Origin: Agapanthus africanus
Taxonomy: Eukaryota; Streptophyta; Magnoliopsida; Asparagales; Amaryllidaceae
Reading direction: 5' to 3'
Length of the DNA stretch: 64,000 nucleotides
Assembly (NCBI GenBank): GCA_030015575.1
Contig: CM057346.1
Coordinates: 563,648,315 to 563,712,314 of the forward strand
Shown piece by piece: positions 1 to 10,427 of this stretch. Made by a program: the position numbers and the translations under genes. Below the pieces are notes generated by a model that was not told the DNA's origin, searched no databases, and saw nothing but the letters and a program-made list of their open reading frames with translations. The number at the start of each line of letters is the position of its first letter. Position 1 is the stretch's first letter.

Positions 1-1670
1 GAATCGTGAGACGGGCCTTTTAAAGTTACCCAAGCTCACTTGCCTAGCCTAGACACCACAAAGTCAGTTTAGATAAACGATCGATGTCCATGACCAATCG
101 TGCTTTCATTTTATAAAAGATTTTATTTAGAGAAGTTTACAACTTAAAGCTTTCAATAAAGATTATAAAGATTATGGTATTTTAGTGAAAAGTCCTGTAA
201 TTTCGTATTCTATATTTTGACATATATCAATTAGGGTTATATTTGTGTGTGTGTAGAGGTAGGTCATTAGCTCGTGACTTATTTTAAGGTATTGTGAAGT
301 TTAGAGGTTAAACAAGATATATTAAACTTGAAGGTATTAAAGCGCAAGAATACGGTATTTGAAAACGTTATCATTTCATGTATGAAAATTCATTCAAATT
401 GATTTCTACAAGTTTAGTGATCAAGATAAACGTATTTAGGAGTGAGGGAATTAATTAGAACAAGAAAAATAAACTCTATGGTATTTTTATGAAAAGAATA
501 CGGTTTTGCAAAGCAGCTATCATTTCATGTGAGAAACTTTATTTAAATTGGTTTATGGGTGATTAATAGTCAACATGAATATGTTAGGGTATTGTGGATT
601 AGGTGACAAGTGAAATTTTGTAGAAAAACCGAATCGGAAATCGGTTTGTTCCGATTTCCGTCGGGTTTCATATTTCCGTATTTTAAGAAATAGAAAAGAG
701 AGAGAGGGATGGGACTTACGGGTTTTAAGCTCTTCTAAAGAGTAAAGAGAACTAGGGAGAAAGACCGAGGGGTGGTTTCGTCGCCGGTTGCTTCAAAGCA
801 TGTCGCCGGAATTCCGTCAGAATCTCGTCGGAGCTTCGCCGCGAACTTGTTTTCAAAGCACACACTTCTTGGAAAACTTTTGAGAGAGTGGCTCAAGATT
901 TTGGGGGTGAGAGGGTAGTGTATAGGGTTGGTATTTATAGGGTTAGGCTAGGGTTAGGGTAGGTGAAAAGTTAAAAAAAATGTGATAAAATGTAATAAAA
1001 ATGTATTAAAAGTGGTGTAATTGGGGTTTTTAAAGAGCTATGGAAGTGGTATGAGGCTGAAACTTTGCAGGTGCGTAGGGAATATGAAAAGACACAACTT
1101 TCATGTTGTGACCCTCGCCGGAATCGGCCGAATCTGGGGTGACTCGGCCGTGACTCGGTCGGATCACTGAGTCGGCCGAGTCAAGGCCGAGTTGGCCGAT
1201 TCCCGACCGAGTCCGGTGACCTGGATCTCCCCCGACGGTTCATCTACCCTATACAAGTGTTACATGTTTGGGTATAGTGGGGTTTTTGTGAGATATGCGC
1301 GTGTAAACTTTTGGTATTCTAAAGGTTTTTAAAAAAATCAATATTAAAAATAATATGGGGTATGGAATTTGAACTCTGGTGGCTTGGTTCAGCAGTGCAA
1401 GGTATTACCAATGAGCTACAAGCTCCTTCTTGTAATTATGGAGTTATTTAATTACTTAAAATGATAGCAGCAAGAGTAAATACTCCAAGTATACATTAAA
1501 TTTAAAGTAATTTCTTGTACACTAAAAATGGATTTATTACATTCTTGTAGCTTGTAATTAAAAACAAAATAATTACCTATATCTTGTGCTCAGGCTAAAA
1601 TACCCCTTTGTTGATTTTTGAAAAAAAAAATATTTGAAAAATTTTGTATAGGAAATTTAGGGTTGTTACA
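1..1670 (-). mobile_element. Partial chromovirus-type LTR (M), minus strand
   Basis: Read on the minus strand, this segment begins at 1670 with TGTAACAACCC, a typical Ty3/gypsy LTR start. It has the same internal order as the H LTR: a tRNA-like block, then a TATA box (CTATAAATA, about 932-940) followed by a leader rich in CTCTC. The left end of the window cuts it. No coding sequence is visible. The region 1130-1230 is rich in repeated ACTCGGCCGA-type words (GAGTCGGCCGAGTC and similar), which are locally self-complementary. It appears to have been inserted into, or to abut, the Tat-type LTR that starts at 1671. Whether it is a 5', 3' or solo LTR cannot be decided here. The LTR call rests on TG start, promoter and similarity of layout, not on a matching second copy. 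Confidence 0.6.
1364..1419 (-). other. tRNA-like block with A-box and B-box in LTR M
   Basis: On the minus strand GTAGCTCATTGGTAA (1405-1419) matches a tRNA A-box, and GTTCAAATTCC (1364-1374) matches a B-box. The spacing is tRNA-like. The same block, with CTTGCACTGCT between the boxes, occurs in both LTRs of H. It does not fold into an obvious complete cloverleaf, so I call it tRNA-derived rather than a tRNA gene. Confidence 0.55.
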
Positions 1671-3680
1671 GACAGAGAGATGAAATCATCTCATAATGAA
1701 TTTAAAAGAAGAATTCACTTCTTTAAAAGATCATAGATCTATAAGACCAAGGTCTTTCACAAAGAGATCAAAAGATCTCATTATAAAAAGAAGAACATAA
1801 TTCTTCTCACAGATCATAGATCTATAAGACAAATTGTCTTTCAGAGATCATCTCATCATAAAAGAGGAGAATAATTCAATCACGGATCCATAAAGGCAAA
1901 GCCTTTCACCAAAATAAGAGATTGAAACATCTCCTATAAGATAAGAAGTTTGTTCTTAGAACTTTAAGACAAAGTCTCTTATAAAAAGAGAATTTAACTC
2001 TCAGGACGCAAACTGATCTAAGTTGCATAAAAAGAGCCATGGCGCTCTTAATTTAAAAGCGCTTCAGCGCTCCACATCTAGCGCAAAGCGCTGCAGAGCT
2101 TTAGCGCTCTTAATTTTAAAGAGCCTCAGTGCTCCAAAATAGCACACTGCGCTCATTGACTGGCGCTCAGCGCCAAGCGCGACATGTGTCCCTTACGTAG
2201 GCGCCACTTAATAGTTAGCACTTTGCGCTCTTGAAATAGCGCACTGCGCTCATTAACTGGCATTCAGCGCCAAACGCGACACGTGTCCCTCACGTAGGCG
2301 CCACTTAACAGTTAGCACTTTGCGCTCATGGACTGGTGCTCAGCGCCAAGCGCACCACGTGCTCCTCACGTGTGCGCCACTAAACTAATAGCGCAATGCG
2401 CTCAAAAACTAGCGCTCGGCACTTATTGACTAGCGCTCAGCGCCAAGCGCGACACGTGTCCCTCACGTGTGCGCTACTCGGTAGAAGTGCACTACGCTCT
2501 TTGACTGGCGCAAAGCGCCAAGCGCACCATGTATTGCACTGATAGAACATAAATTGTTCTTTAATGAGCCCAGAGCTATGAGGAATGCTCAGCATTCAGT
2601 AAAAGATAAAGACACTGTCAGGGCCAAGCCTAAATAAAAGCTCAACAGCCCAAAATAATTTTTTTTAAATTGATTGGACTTAGCCCAAGTTGGCCATAAG
2701 TTCTCAATTCAGATTTAACTGAGCCCATGTGCTCATAATCTAATTAATGGATCTTGGCCCCAAATTGGACTACGGATCTCAACCAAAATTGGTTCAAGGG
2801 TACATCTATGAACCCCTCTGATATATGTTGTTGTAATCCTTCAACGTCTTCAGAGAAGTGACGGGTCCTGACAACCATACATTTCATAGACTATGCCGTC
2901 TTTAAACTGGACTATGGGGTCCTTAAACTCACGGACTATGATGTCCTTAACCTCGGACTGTGGGGTCCCTTTAAACCCACAGACTATGATGTCCTTAATC
3001 TCGGACTGTGGGGTCCTTAAACCTATGGACTATGATGTCCTTAACGTTGGACCGTAATGTCCTTAAACTAACATTAGACCACCCTGTTCCTAAACTGACA
3101 ATCGACTGCAATGTCCCTAAACTAAACAGTAGGGCCCAGATGCTTCTTTGTTGGATCTAAACGATCCCGTTAAGTTGATCTTAGTTTAAAATTAGACTAA
3201 CGTATCCTTAACAAACGTTTTTGTTGATCTTAGTCTCAAATGAGACTAACGTATCCTTAAACCCAACCCCAAACCCAAATCTAAGAAGATACGGATTTGG
3301 ACTAATCCACGCCCTACGGGCGACAACATAAATCAGTTTCCGTATACAATCCACGGGCAACCAAAAACAAAACAAACACACACGACACAAAGTGACTATC
3401 TGGAGAAGGAGAAAGTGGTTACCGCGATGCGGTAGCGTAATTAACTGCAGGGACTTGCGCCTGCAGGGAAGATCGTCCCCACAATCAAAAACCCCTCAAC
3501 GAGGGGGAATCTGACGAAGTCTGCTACATCGACCGTATCCGTTTAAACCTTCGATATATGGTGTCATAAATCAACTTGACATCTTCGGAGAGGTGGACGA
3601 ATAACACCAATTAGCATCTGCCTTGAAATTCAGGCAAGACGGACCTACGTGGTCGCGTCTCCGTGTTTCGGCGGGGAACA
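1671..3680 (+). mobile_element. Truncated Tat-type LTR (S), related to the LTRs of element N
   Basis: From about 2680 to 3680 this follows the 3' half of the N LTRs motif by motif: the 'ggttcaagggtacatct' stretch, the GGAC-N6-GTCC array (about 2900-3140), the 'ccctacgggcgacaac' and 'ctgcagg...cctgcag' stretches, and the terminal GGGGAACA at 3673-3680. The 5' half has diverged in sequence but is built in the same way from short inverted words, for example AGATCATAGATCT and AGACCAAGGTCT near 1729-1758 and a dense AGCGC/GCGCT field at about 2030-2560. About 1 kb of 5' sequence present in N is missing, so the LTR is probably interrupted by M. No Tat PBS follows 3680, so it behaves like a solo LTR. 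The flank AGGGG after 3680 may be its duplication, but the matching copy is not visible. Confidence 0.65.
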
Positions 3681-4012
3681 AGGGGTTGGTTGCAGGGTTT
3701 TGTTGCAAGCAAGGCATTGGAGCAAGGTTGAAGAAAATTTGAAGGAAATGCGGTTGTTATCATTGCCTCCTTTCTTTGTCTTTAAGAAGTCTTTAGACAC
3801 TAAAAGACCATCTTCATGTTCATATTCAACTTCTTCATATTCATGTCTTTGGAATTCTTCATCTACTTCTACCCGATTTTCTCTCAAGGTTCTTCGAAAC
3901 TTGCATGATCCTCGAGACCCCTTGTTCATGCTATCAGTTTGATATATATCCTTTTGGAATACATGTAAACCACTATATATATTTCATGAAACCATTTGCA
4001 TGAATTACAGCT
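3681..4012. other. Unassigned flanking sequence with a weak minus-strand ORF
   Basis: This is non-LTR sequence between S and the CACTA end. On the minus strand an ORF runs from 3929 back to 3645 (94 codons), overlapping the end of S by about 36 bp. It has an acidic stretch (EEVEYEHEDG) followed by a basic one. I do not recognise a domain. It could be a fragment of a retrotransposon gag or of a host exon, or it could be chance. The first bases (agggg...cagggttttgttg) resemble the junction of H LTR end and leader (agggcgtgacaggttttgttg), hinting that S sat at an LTR end too. Confidence 0.25.
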
Positions 4013-4503
4013 CACTACTACAAAAGTGCTCAAAGATAACAGGGATTTGGTAATGGTTTAAACCGTGACCAATTTTGAGTAACGGTCTTTAACGAATTGG
4101 TCATGGTTTTAACCGTGACCAATTGCATTATGTGGCGGGCCCAAATTCCCCTAGCGCGATAAAACCCTCCTTCATCCCAAATATTCCTTCGATCCCTAAA
4201 TTTCCCTCCACCCCCCCCCAAATTTCCCTGCCCTGCCCCCAAAATTTCCATCCACCCCCAAATTTCTCCCGCGTGCCTACCTCCTCGCCTTAGCCGCTAT
4301 TGAAGCTCCGTTGTTGAGGCTGGCCATCTCGAAGGCTCTCTCTCCCATAATCAAAACCCTCGCCGCAAACTCGCCCTAGGCCGAGATCGAGCTCGCTGAA
4401 GCTTGCCGCCAGCTTGTTGAAGCGCGCCTTCCTCTGCTCGCTGCCGATCGAAGCCCTCAACAGGTAAGTTTAATTTTTTAATTTTTAGTAATTTTAAATT
4501 TTT
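4013..4503 (+). mobile_element. CACTA (En/Spm) transposon, left terminal segment
   Basis: The sequence starts with CACTACTACAAAAGTG at 4013, the classical terminus of plant CACTA elements. It is followed by subterminal repeats carrying the word GTTTTAACCGTGACCAATT in direct and inverted forms (4052-4124). GC-rich, exon-like sequence follows and ends in CAACAG|GTAAGT at about 4463, a good splice donor. The following AT-rich sequence is interrupted at 4503/4504 by element H. The CACTA sequence resumes after 36980 and again after 48583, where TNP2-type coding sequence appears. The 3-bp flank before the terminus is GCT; its partner lies outside the window. Confidence 0.75.
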
Positions 4504-4620
4504 TGTAACGACTCTGAATTTACTGTACGGACTTTTCTAGTTTAATATATAGAAAATGAGTTATACAGCCTGAATTTGAGTTATAAGTAAATTTTGTTAA
4601 ATAACAACAAAAAACAACTT

Positions 4621-4675
4621 GTAGCTCACTGGTAAAGCCTTTGCACTGCTATGATGTAGCCCCTGTGTTCGATCC
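4621..4675 (+). other. tRNA-like block in 5' LTR of H
   Basis: GTAGCTCACTGGTAA (A-box-like, 4621-4635) and GTTCGATCC (B-box, 4667-4675) are spaced as in a tRNA gene. The 3' LTR has the same block at 34300-34354, with one A-box change (GTAACTCACTGG). It is homologous to the block at 1364-1419 on the minus strand. A complete cloverleaf is not evident. Confidence 0.55.
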
Positions 4676-7269
4676 TCATCAGACACATTATTTTTTCTGA
4701 TTTTTCTTTTTAATTTTTTGGAAGCCCAAAAGTTTACACATGCAATACACAGAAAAATGAAAAGTCAGAAAAATCAAACAGGTGGAAAATGGAGTAAACA
4801 TTGAGTTATACACGTGGCACGAATCCAGAGGCATGAAGCCCTAGATCGGCCAGCGGAAAGCCTATAATGGCCGGTACCGACGGTTCAACATTGACCAATG
4901 AGGTCCGGGCTTTGCACACTCGACTCTTGACCCACCCCTAACTCCTCTGCACTGTTTGATTTCTCTACAATCAAACAGAGACACTTCATTTCACCATTAA
5001 ACCAAATTTTAATGCTTTTTAATCCCAAAACCATAATTCTATACTATAAAAACCACCCCACACTTTGGCTCAGCATCATTCTGAAATTTCTAGCCAAAAC
5101 TCTAAAAATTCTCTAAGTACAAGTAGAGTAAAGAGGAGTTAGCAAGCGGTCAACTTCCGGCGAAGGATCGAACTTATTCTGGAGCTCCCGCGATGCCACA
5201 ACGACAATCCTCTCTTCTTATACCTTTTCTTAACCTAACTAAGTGGTAAGTCCCTCCTAAACTTCTTTTCTCTTCATTGAATTTATCTTTTTATAAAAAT
5301 CGGTAAAAGTGGAGTTAATACCGATATCACTTTTTCCAACTCCTATAACTCCAATTCCTATTATCTTTTGTTCAAATATATTTTTATACAATACTTGTAA
5401 TCTTAAACTCTAATATTTAGAGTCAAACTTTCATTAAAAATCTCATGTAAAATAACTTTAATTTAACCTTTTCATTAAAATACCATGAACTTTAATATCA
5501 TTCCCTTTTAGTTTTGTTAAAACAATACCTTAGTAAAACTTCACAGGGTAATGACCTACTCCTCACGTACACACTTGGTTTCATAGTACGATATCTCTTT
5601 TGTATGAATTGTTGTTTCGAGGATAATATTACATTAAAATACTACTCACTTTAAAAACGATTTTCTTTTAAAACAGTATTCTTATTTCCTTTGCGATTAT
5701 GCCTCTACAACCCTTTTTAGGGGACCCGCTATTGGATGGTGTGGATTATCGCACATTCTTGGGCTAGCAGAGCGAGATGCAGACCTCCTCACAGAGTATT
5801 CGGTTTCGAAAGGTTTTAAATACGGTTTTTAAGAAAAACGCATTTTTCTAATTAAATAAAATTAATTTTTAATAATTATATAAAAATTACAAATCCATAT
5901 ATTTTCAAAATATAATAAACTTATTTTTTAAATGAAAGATTACAAGTTTCACTAAAATACCATTAAGATACCAACAAAAGACAAGTTTACAATAAAATAC
6001 CATGAAGTTTCCAAGCTAAGTAATTATCACTAAAATACCTCAAAGCCTTAAATCCTTTAAAACCTTAAATAATATAAATAAATTCTCTAGATTATTTTTA
6101 ACTATATTATGATATTTTTCATAAAGCCCCCTCGAGTTATATAAAAAAAATATTTAAGGACTTTAGTAAATATAGATTTAAGCGGGATCAATTCTCTTGA
6201 GCCCCAAGGAGCCGGAGAAAGTGAGTGTTTGCCTATTTAAGATAGAAAACTTAACGGGGTTATCAATGGTAATTGTCTTGGAAAAAGACACAAATCCTGT
6301 CGTCCATGTGCAGCAGTTACCGATAAATCCCGAACCAAATTCAAGATCTAAATCAGTTATAAGTGTCTGACTCAGTCAGAGTCCATTTCAACCTTGAATC
6401 CAAATTCAAACATGAATACATGAACTTGAACCTGCATATTTGAATTCAAACACTAATATCAAACATGAATACTTGACTTGACTTGACCGAACCATGGTTA
6501 TAACTTGACACGACTACTTGAAAACAAGATTACATCCTGAGCCTGACTACTTGAACATTTGTATCCATAGTTTCGGCAAGACTTGTAAATATACTCTATA
6601 CAATATATTACGTGGGGATAACGGGGGAAAATTGGTACAGAACGTATAGCGTGGCACGAGATGGTCATTTAAAAGACACCTACATGAACTCTCGTGCCGT
6701 TGTCCCATGGGTTATAACGGGGCCTTATACTACATGTTACCATAGTCCACGGGGTAAGATGGACTTCTCTCGTATACACAAATATCTTCTGTACCAAGCT
6801 ACAAACAACCATGTTAGAATAACAATCATATACATATACAACTTAATAGTTCCTTTTAACATTACTTGTTCTATTCCATCCCTTCTTTTGGGACTTACCG
6901 AGCGCTAGTTCGCTGACGACATTCCTGTTTTTTCTTTCTTTGTAATGTTCGTCAGGAGAACCGGACTCTCAGGAGATCGAGCCTAGTCAGGAGGACTTGG
7001 ACCAGCCCACTTCCCATCCGGACTTCTAGCTCTCCTTGTATTTACTTTCAGTTTGTATGTCACTGTTTAGGCACTGCTTTATTCATTGTATCTTTCCTTT
7101 TCAAGCAGTTGTATGTAAAGTGAACGTAAATAAAAGTTGCTATTTATATTTTTATATCATTTGTCATTCCTGTGCATTTTATATATATTGCTTAATTACG
7201 CTTAACGTATTTATTTCCTAGTAAATACGTTGCGGCCCGCCATGTCACTGTTTCCGTACACTGGGAAGC

Positions 7270-7274
7270 AGGGC
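7270..7274 (+). repeat. Target-site duplication of N, left copy (AGGGC)
   Basis: AGGGC directly before the LTR start TGTTCCC, repeated as AGGGC at 29209-29213 directly after the LTR end GGGAACA. Confidence 0.9.
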
Positions 7275-7826
7275 TGTTCCCTGATTAAAAATCAGGAAAA
7301 AACTTAAAAAGAGACATCACGTGCTCACACGTGACCAATGGTCACGTGTCGGCACGTGATGGTTAAAGCAGCGGCATGAAACAGAGCACAGAAGAGGAGT
7401 GCATTCGGGGGTCATGTGCTTACACGTGACCAGGGGTCACGTGCTGACACGTGACCAGGGGCCACAAGCTCACACGTGACCAAAGGTCACGTGTCAACAC
7501 GTGACTGGCTTTAAAAGCCTTACGGTTTAACAGAATTAAATTCTAAAAAAGATCATTTAAATCTTTCCAAAATAGAGAAGAATTAAGGAGAACTGTTGGA
7601 TTAAGAATCCTAGGGTGATTAAATATCACCAATTTATGGAAAAATCTTGGACAAGGAAAGATTTCCCCTGAATCTCACCGAAATAACAAATAGAATATTT
7701 TTAGATTGAAACATCCAACGGTGAATAAAATTCACCTAGTAATCTAAAGGCTCAGATTAATGATGAAAACAAATTAAATCTTTCAGTGAGAGATTTACTA
7801 AACAAAATTGATTCTTTTCCTCCTCC

Positions 7827-7834
7827 TATAAATA
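7827..7834 (+). promoter_or_regulatory. LTR TATA box of N
   Basis: TATAAATA sits inside the inverted repeat CTCCTAT-AA-ATAGGAG. The same sequence occurs in the 3' LTR at 26760-26767. Transcription would start roughly 30 bp downstream, in the purine-rich leader. Confidence 0.7.
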
Positions 7835-7969
7835 GGAGTCGAGAAGGGAGAATTAAAAAAAGGAGGAGAGAAAGAATTTTGGAGAGAAAACTTTGAAGAG
7901 AATTTTAGCATCTTGAAAATTCAGAAAGAAAAACCCTAGGTGAGAAAAAGAAAGAGGATCAAAATTCAG

Positions 7970-8520
7970 AAAAAAAGAATTTAATTCTCAAAGATCTAAG
8001 AGTTTAACTCTTTTGAAAAGAACTTAGTTCTTTCTCTGGTTGAAGATCTGCAAAGTGCACATCTCCCCATAAATTGAGAATTTAATTCTCATCGGGTCGA
8101 GATCATGCCATGCAGATCTAAAACTTAGAGGAAGAATTGAGTTTGGAGAATTTAATTCTCCCAAAGTTATAGGAATTTAATTCCTCCAAGATAAAATCAG
8201 GGTTTAACCCTATATGAGAATTCAATTCTCCAAAATTATAGAAATTTAATTCCTTCAAGATGGACAGAACTTCGGTTTAACCTTAATTGAGAATTTAATT
8301 CTCTCACGCTCGCAGGAATTTAATTCCTCTTAAAATGAAATTAGGGTTTCACCCTATGCCAGAACTTGATTCTTTACATATATGGGAATTTAATTCCCCC
8401 AAAAGGAAAATTAGGGTTTAACCCTACCTAAGAATATAATTCTTCCAAAGAGAATAGGAATTTAATTCCTCCAAAGTTATAGCTAGGGTTTAACCCTACG
8501 AAGAATTTAATTCTTAAAAA
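7970..8520 (+). repeat. Field of TTTAA-centred short palindromes in LTR leader
   Basis: Successive odd palindromes share a TTTAA core but have different arms: GAGAATTTAATTCTC (8076-8090), AGGAATTTAATTCCT (8171-8185), AGGGTTTAACCCT (8199-8211) and several more of each type. They alternate with short A/G-rich spacers. The same field is present in the 3' LTR at about 26900-27450. Confidence 0.8.
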
Positions 8521-8864
8521 GATAAAGAAATCTTCAAACAGGCAAGAACCAGGGTCACGTGTCCCCACGTGACCCCTATAAAGATCCCCAGAAAAGAACT
8601 CAGAGGCAATGCCTCACGTGCTCCACGTGACCCCTGAAGCACAGAAAGAAAAAGCAAAAGAAATAGAAGCTCTGGGCGCTCTCACGTGTTACCACGTGAC
8701 CCCTTGGCAAATCAGCACACAAATCCCCGTCACGTGTCAGCACGCGATGCTCCAAAATCAAATATAGAAAGTATTCAATACTTTTTGCAGAACAGAATAA
8801 GGGGAATCTGGTCCCACCTTCGGGCGCTCTCACGTGTCCATATGCAACCCCTTTTTCTTTAGTG

Positions 8865-9115
8865 TTTTGACACTAATTAGAGATATTTATTCCCAGTGTT
8901 TAACACTGATTTTTCTTAGTGTTTAACACTAATTTGAAAACCCTATTTGCAGTGTTTAACACTGATTATTTTCTAGTGTTTGATACTAAATCGAAAACTA
9001 TATTTCCAGTGTTTAACACTGATTGTTCTTTTAGTGTTTAACACTAGTTTGAGAATTCTGTCTCTAGTGTTTAACACTTTTGTTATTTAGTGTTTAACAC
9101 TACTTTTAGCTAAAT
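8865..9115 (+). repeat. AGTGTTTAACACT palindrome array
   Basis: About ten copies of the 13-bp palindrome AGTGTTTAACACT, or close variants, at 20-40 bp spacing. They alternate between 'cagtgtttaacactg' and 'tagtgtttaacacta' forms, e.g. 8894-8908. The array is repeated at about 27792-28035 in the 3' LTR. Confidence 0.85.
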
Positions 9116-9483
9116 TGGCTAATCTTTCAGAGGCAAAGCCTCCCCTTCAATTGAACCTCAAAATTGAATAATATCCAGAGCTACAACAGAAATGTTATCA
9201 AGCCCCTCAAAACTTCTATGGACTGGAACCAGACAAATGTCAAACAGTCCAACAAAGGGCCAGACTTAATTGGACTTAGCCCAACTTGGCCATAAGTCCT
9301 CAATCCAGACTTAACTGAGCCAATGGGCTCACAATATAATTAATTGGTCTTGGTTCCAAATTGGGCTACAGATCATTTAATCTACCTTGGTTCAAGGGTA
9401 CATCTCTTCACTCCTTTGATATTTGTCGTTGTAATTACTCAACATCTTCAAAGAGGCGACGGGTCCCAACAACCATACATTTC

Positions 9484-9722
9484 ACGGACTGTGGGGTCCT
9501 CAAACTCATGGACTATGATGTCCTTAACCTTGACCGTAATATCTTAAAACTAACAACGGACTATGATGTCCTTAATCTTGACCGTGATATCTTAAAACTA
9601 ATATCGGACTGTGGAGTCCTTAAATCCACGGACTATGATGTCCTTAACCTTGACCGCAATGTCTTAAAACTAACATTGGACCGCAATGTCCTTAAACTAC
9701 CTATCGACCGCAACGTCACTAA
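9484..9722 (+). repeat. GGAC-N6-GTCC array in 5' LTR of N
   Basis: Repeats of the type GGACTGTGGGGTCC, GGACTATGATGTCC and GACCGTAATATC, each followed by TTAAA(C). Each unit is a short inverted repeat with a 6-base centre. Arrays of the same family lie in S (about 2900-3140), in the 3' LTR (28417-28660) and twice in the N internal region (19765-19930 and 22081-22715). Confidence 0.8.
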
Positions 9723-10282
9723 ACTAAACAAGAGAACCCCCAATGCTCTCTTGCCGGATCTAAATGATCCCGTTATGTTGATCTTAGTCTAAAATTAGAC
9801 TAACGTATCCTTAATAAACGTTTAAGTTGACCTTAGTCTCAAATAAGGCTAACGTGTCCTTAAACACAACCCCCAAACCTAAATCTAAGAAAGATACAGA
9901 TTTGGACTAGTCCACGCCCTACGGGCGACAACATAACTTAGTCTCCGTATACAATCCACGGGAAACCAAACACAAAACAAACACCCACGACACGGGATGA
10001 CTATATGGAGAAGGAGAAAGTTGTTACCGCGATGCAGTAGCGTAATTAACTGCAGGGGCTTGCGCCTGCAGGGAAGAGCGTCCCCACAATCAAAAACCCC
10101 TCAAACGAGGGAGAATCTGACGAAATCTGCTACATCGGCCGCATCCATTTAAACCTTCGATACATGATGCCATAAATCAACTTGGCATCTTCGAAGAGGT
10201 GGACGGATAGCACCTATTAGCATCTGCCCCGAATCTCAGGCAAGACGTTTTGTTGCGCTGTCTTTCGGAAGGGAACAGATTC

Positions 10283-10301
10283 TGGTACGCCCGGTGAGAC
10301 C
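10283..10301 (+). other. Putative primer-binding site of N
   Basis: TGGTACGCCCGGTGAGACC begins 5 bp after the LTR end. Its TGG start and position fit a tRNA 3'-end complement. I cannot name the tRNA with confidence; it is not the initiator-Met sequence used by C and G. Confidence 0.55.
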
Positions 10302-10427
10302 TTTTCCTCTTTCCACTCCACACTTCGTGTCGTGTTCGCGAACCAATCACGGTTCGCTAATGGTTGCCCTTGGGTTTCGAGGTACTAAGATTTGGCGTTT
10401 TGCTTGCTGCAGAAAGCAAAAGGATCA

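Larger units (their letters stand above)
4504..7274 (+). repeat. 5' LTR of H (last 6 bp displaced to 29214-29219)
   Basis: It matches the 3' LTR at 34183-36980 over its whole length. TATA-like CTATAAAAACC lies near 5045. A tRNA-like block lies at 4621-4675. A CTGACTCAGTCAG palindrome lies near 6368, and a stretch of ACTTGAC/TTGACTTGAC words at about 6420-6560. The LTR is cut at 7274 by element N; the remaining GTGACA is found after the 3' copy of the AGGGC duplication. Confidence 0.88.
7275..10277 (+). repeat. 5' LTR of N (3003 bp)
   Basis: Begins TGTTCCC at 7275 and ends GGGAACA at 10277. The copy at 26234-29208 (2975 bp) is nearly the same, with an indel of about 30 bp near 26390. In order it contains a field of CACGTG/GTCACGTG...CACGTGAC inverted words (7315-7505), a TATA box, a leader of TTTAA-centred palindromes (7970-8520), a second CACGTG field, the AGTGTTTAACACT array (8865-9115) and the GGAC-N6-GTCC array (9484-9722). 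Confidence 0.92.

Noticed and set aside
1664..1670. TGTTACA as the 5' terminus of LTR S with AGGGT/AGGGG as duplication
   Set aside because: The same bases are the reverse complement of the LTR M start (TGTAACAACCC). S lacks about 1 kb of 5' sequence and the flanks differ in one of five bases, so truncation by M is the simpler reading.
4621..4675. A true tRNA gene
   Set aside because: A and B boxes are present but a full cloverleaf with acceptor stem and clear anticodon arm is not.
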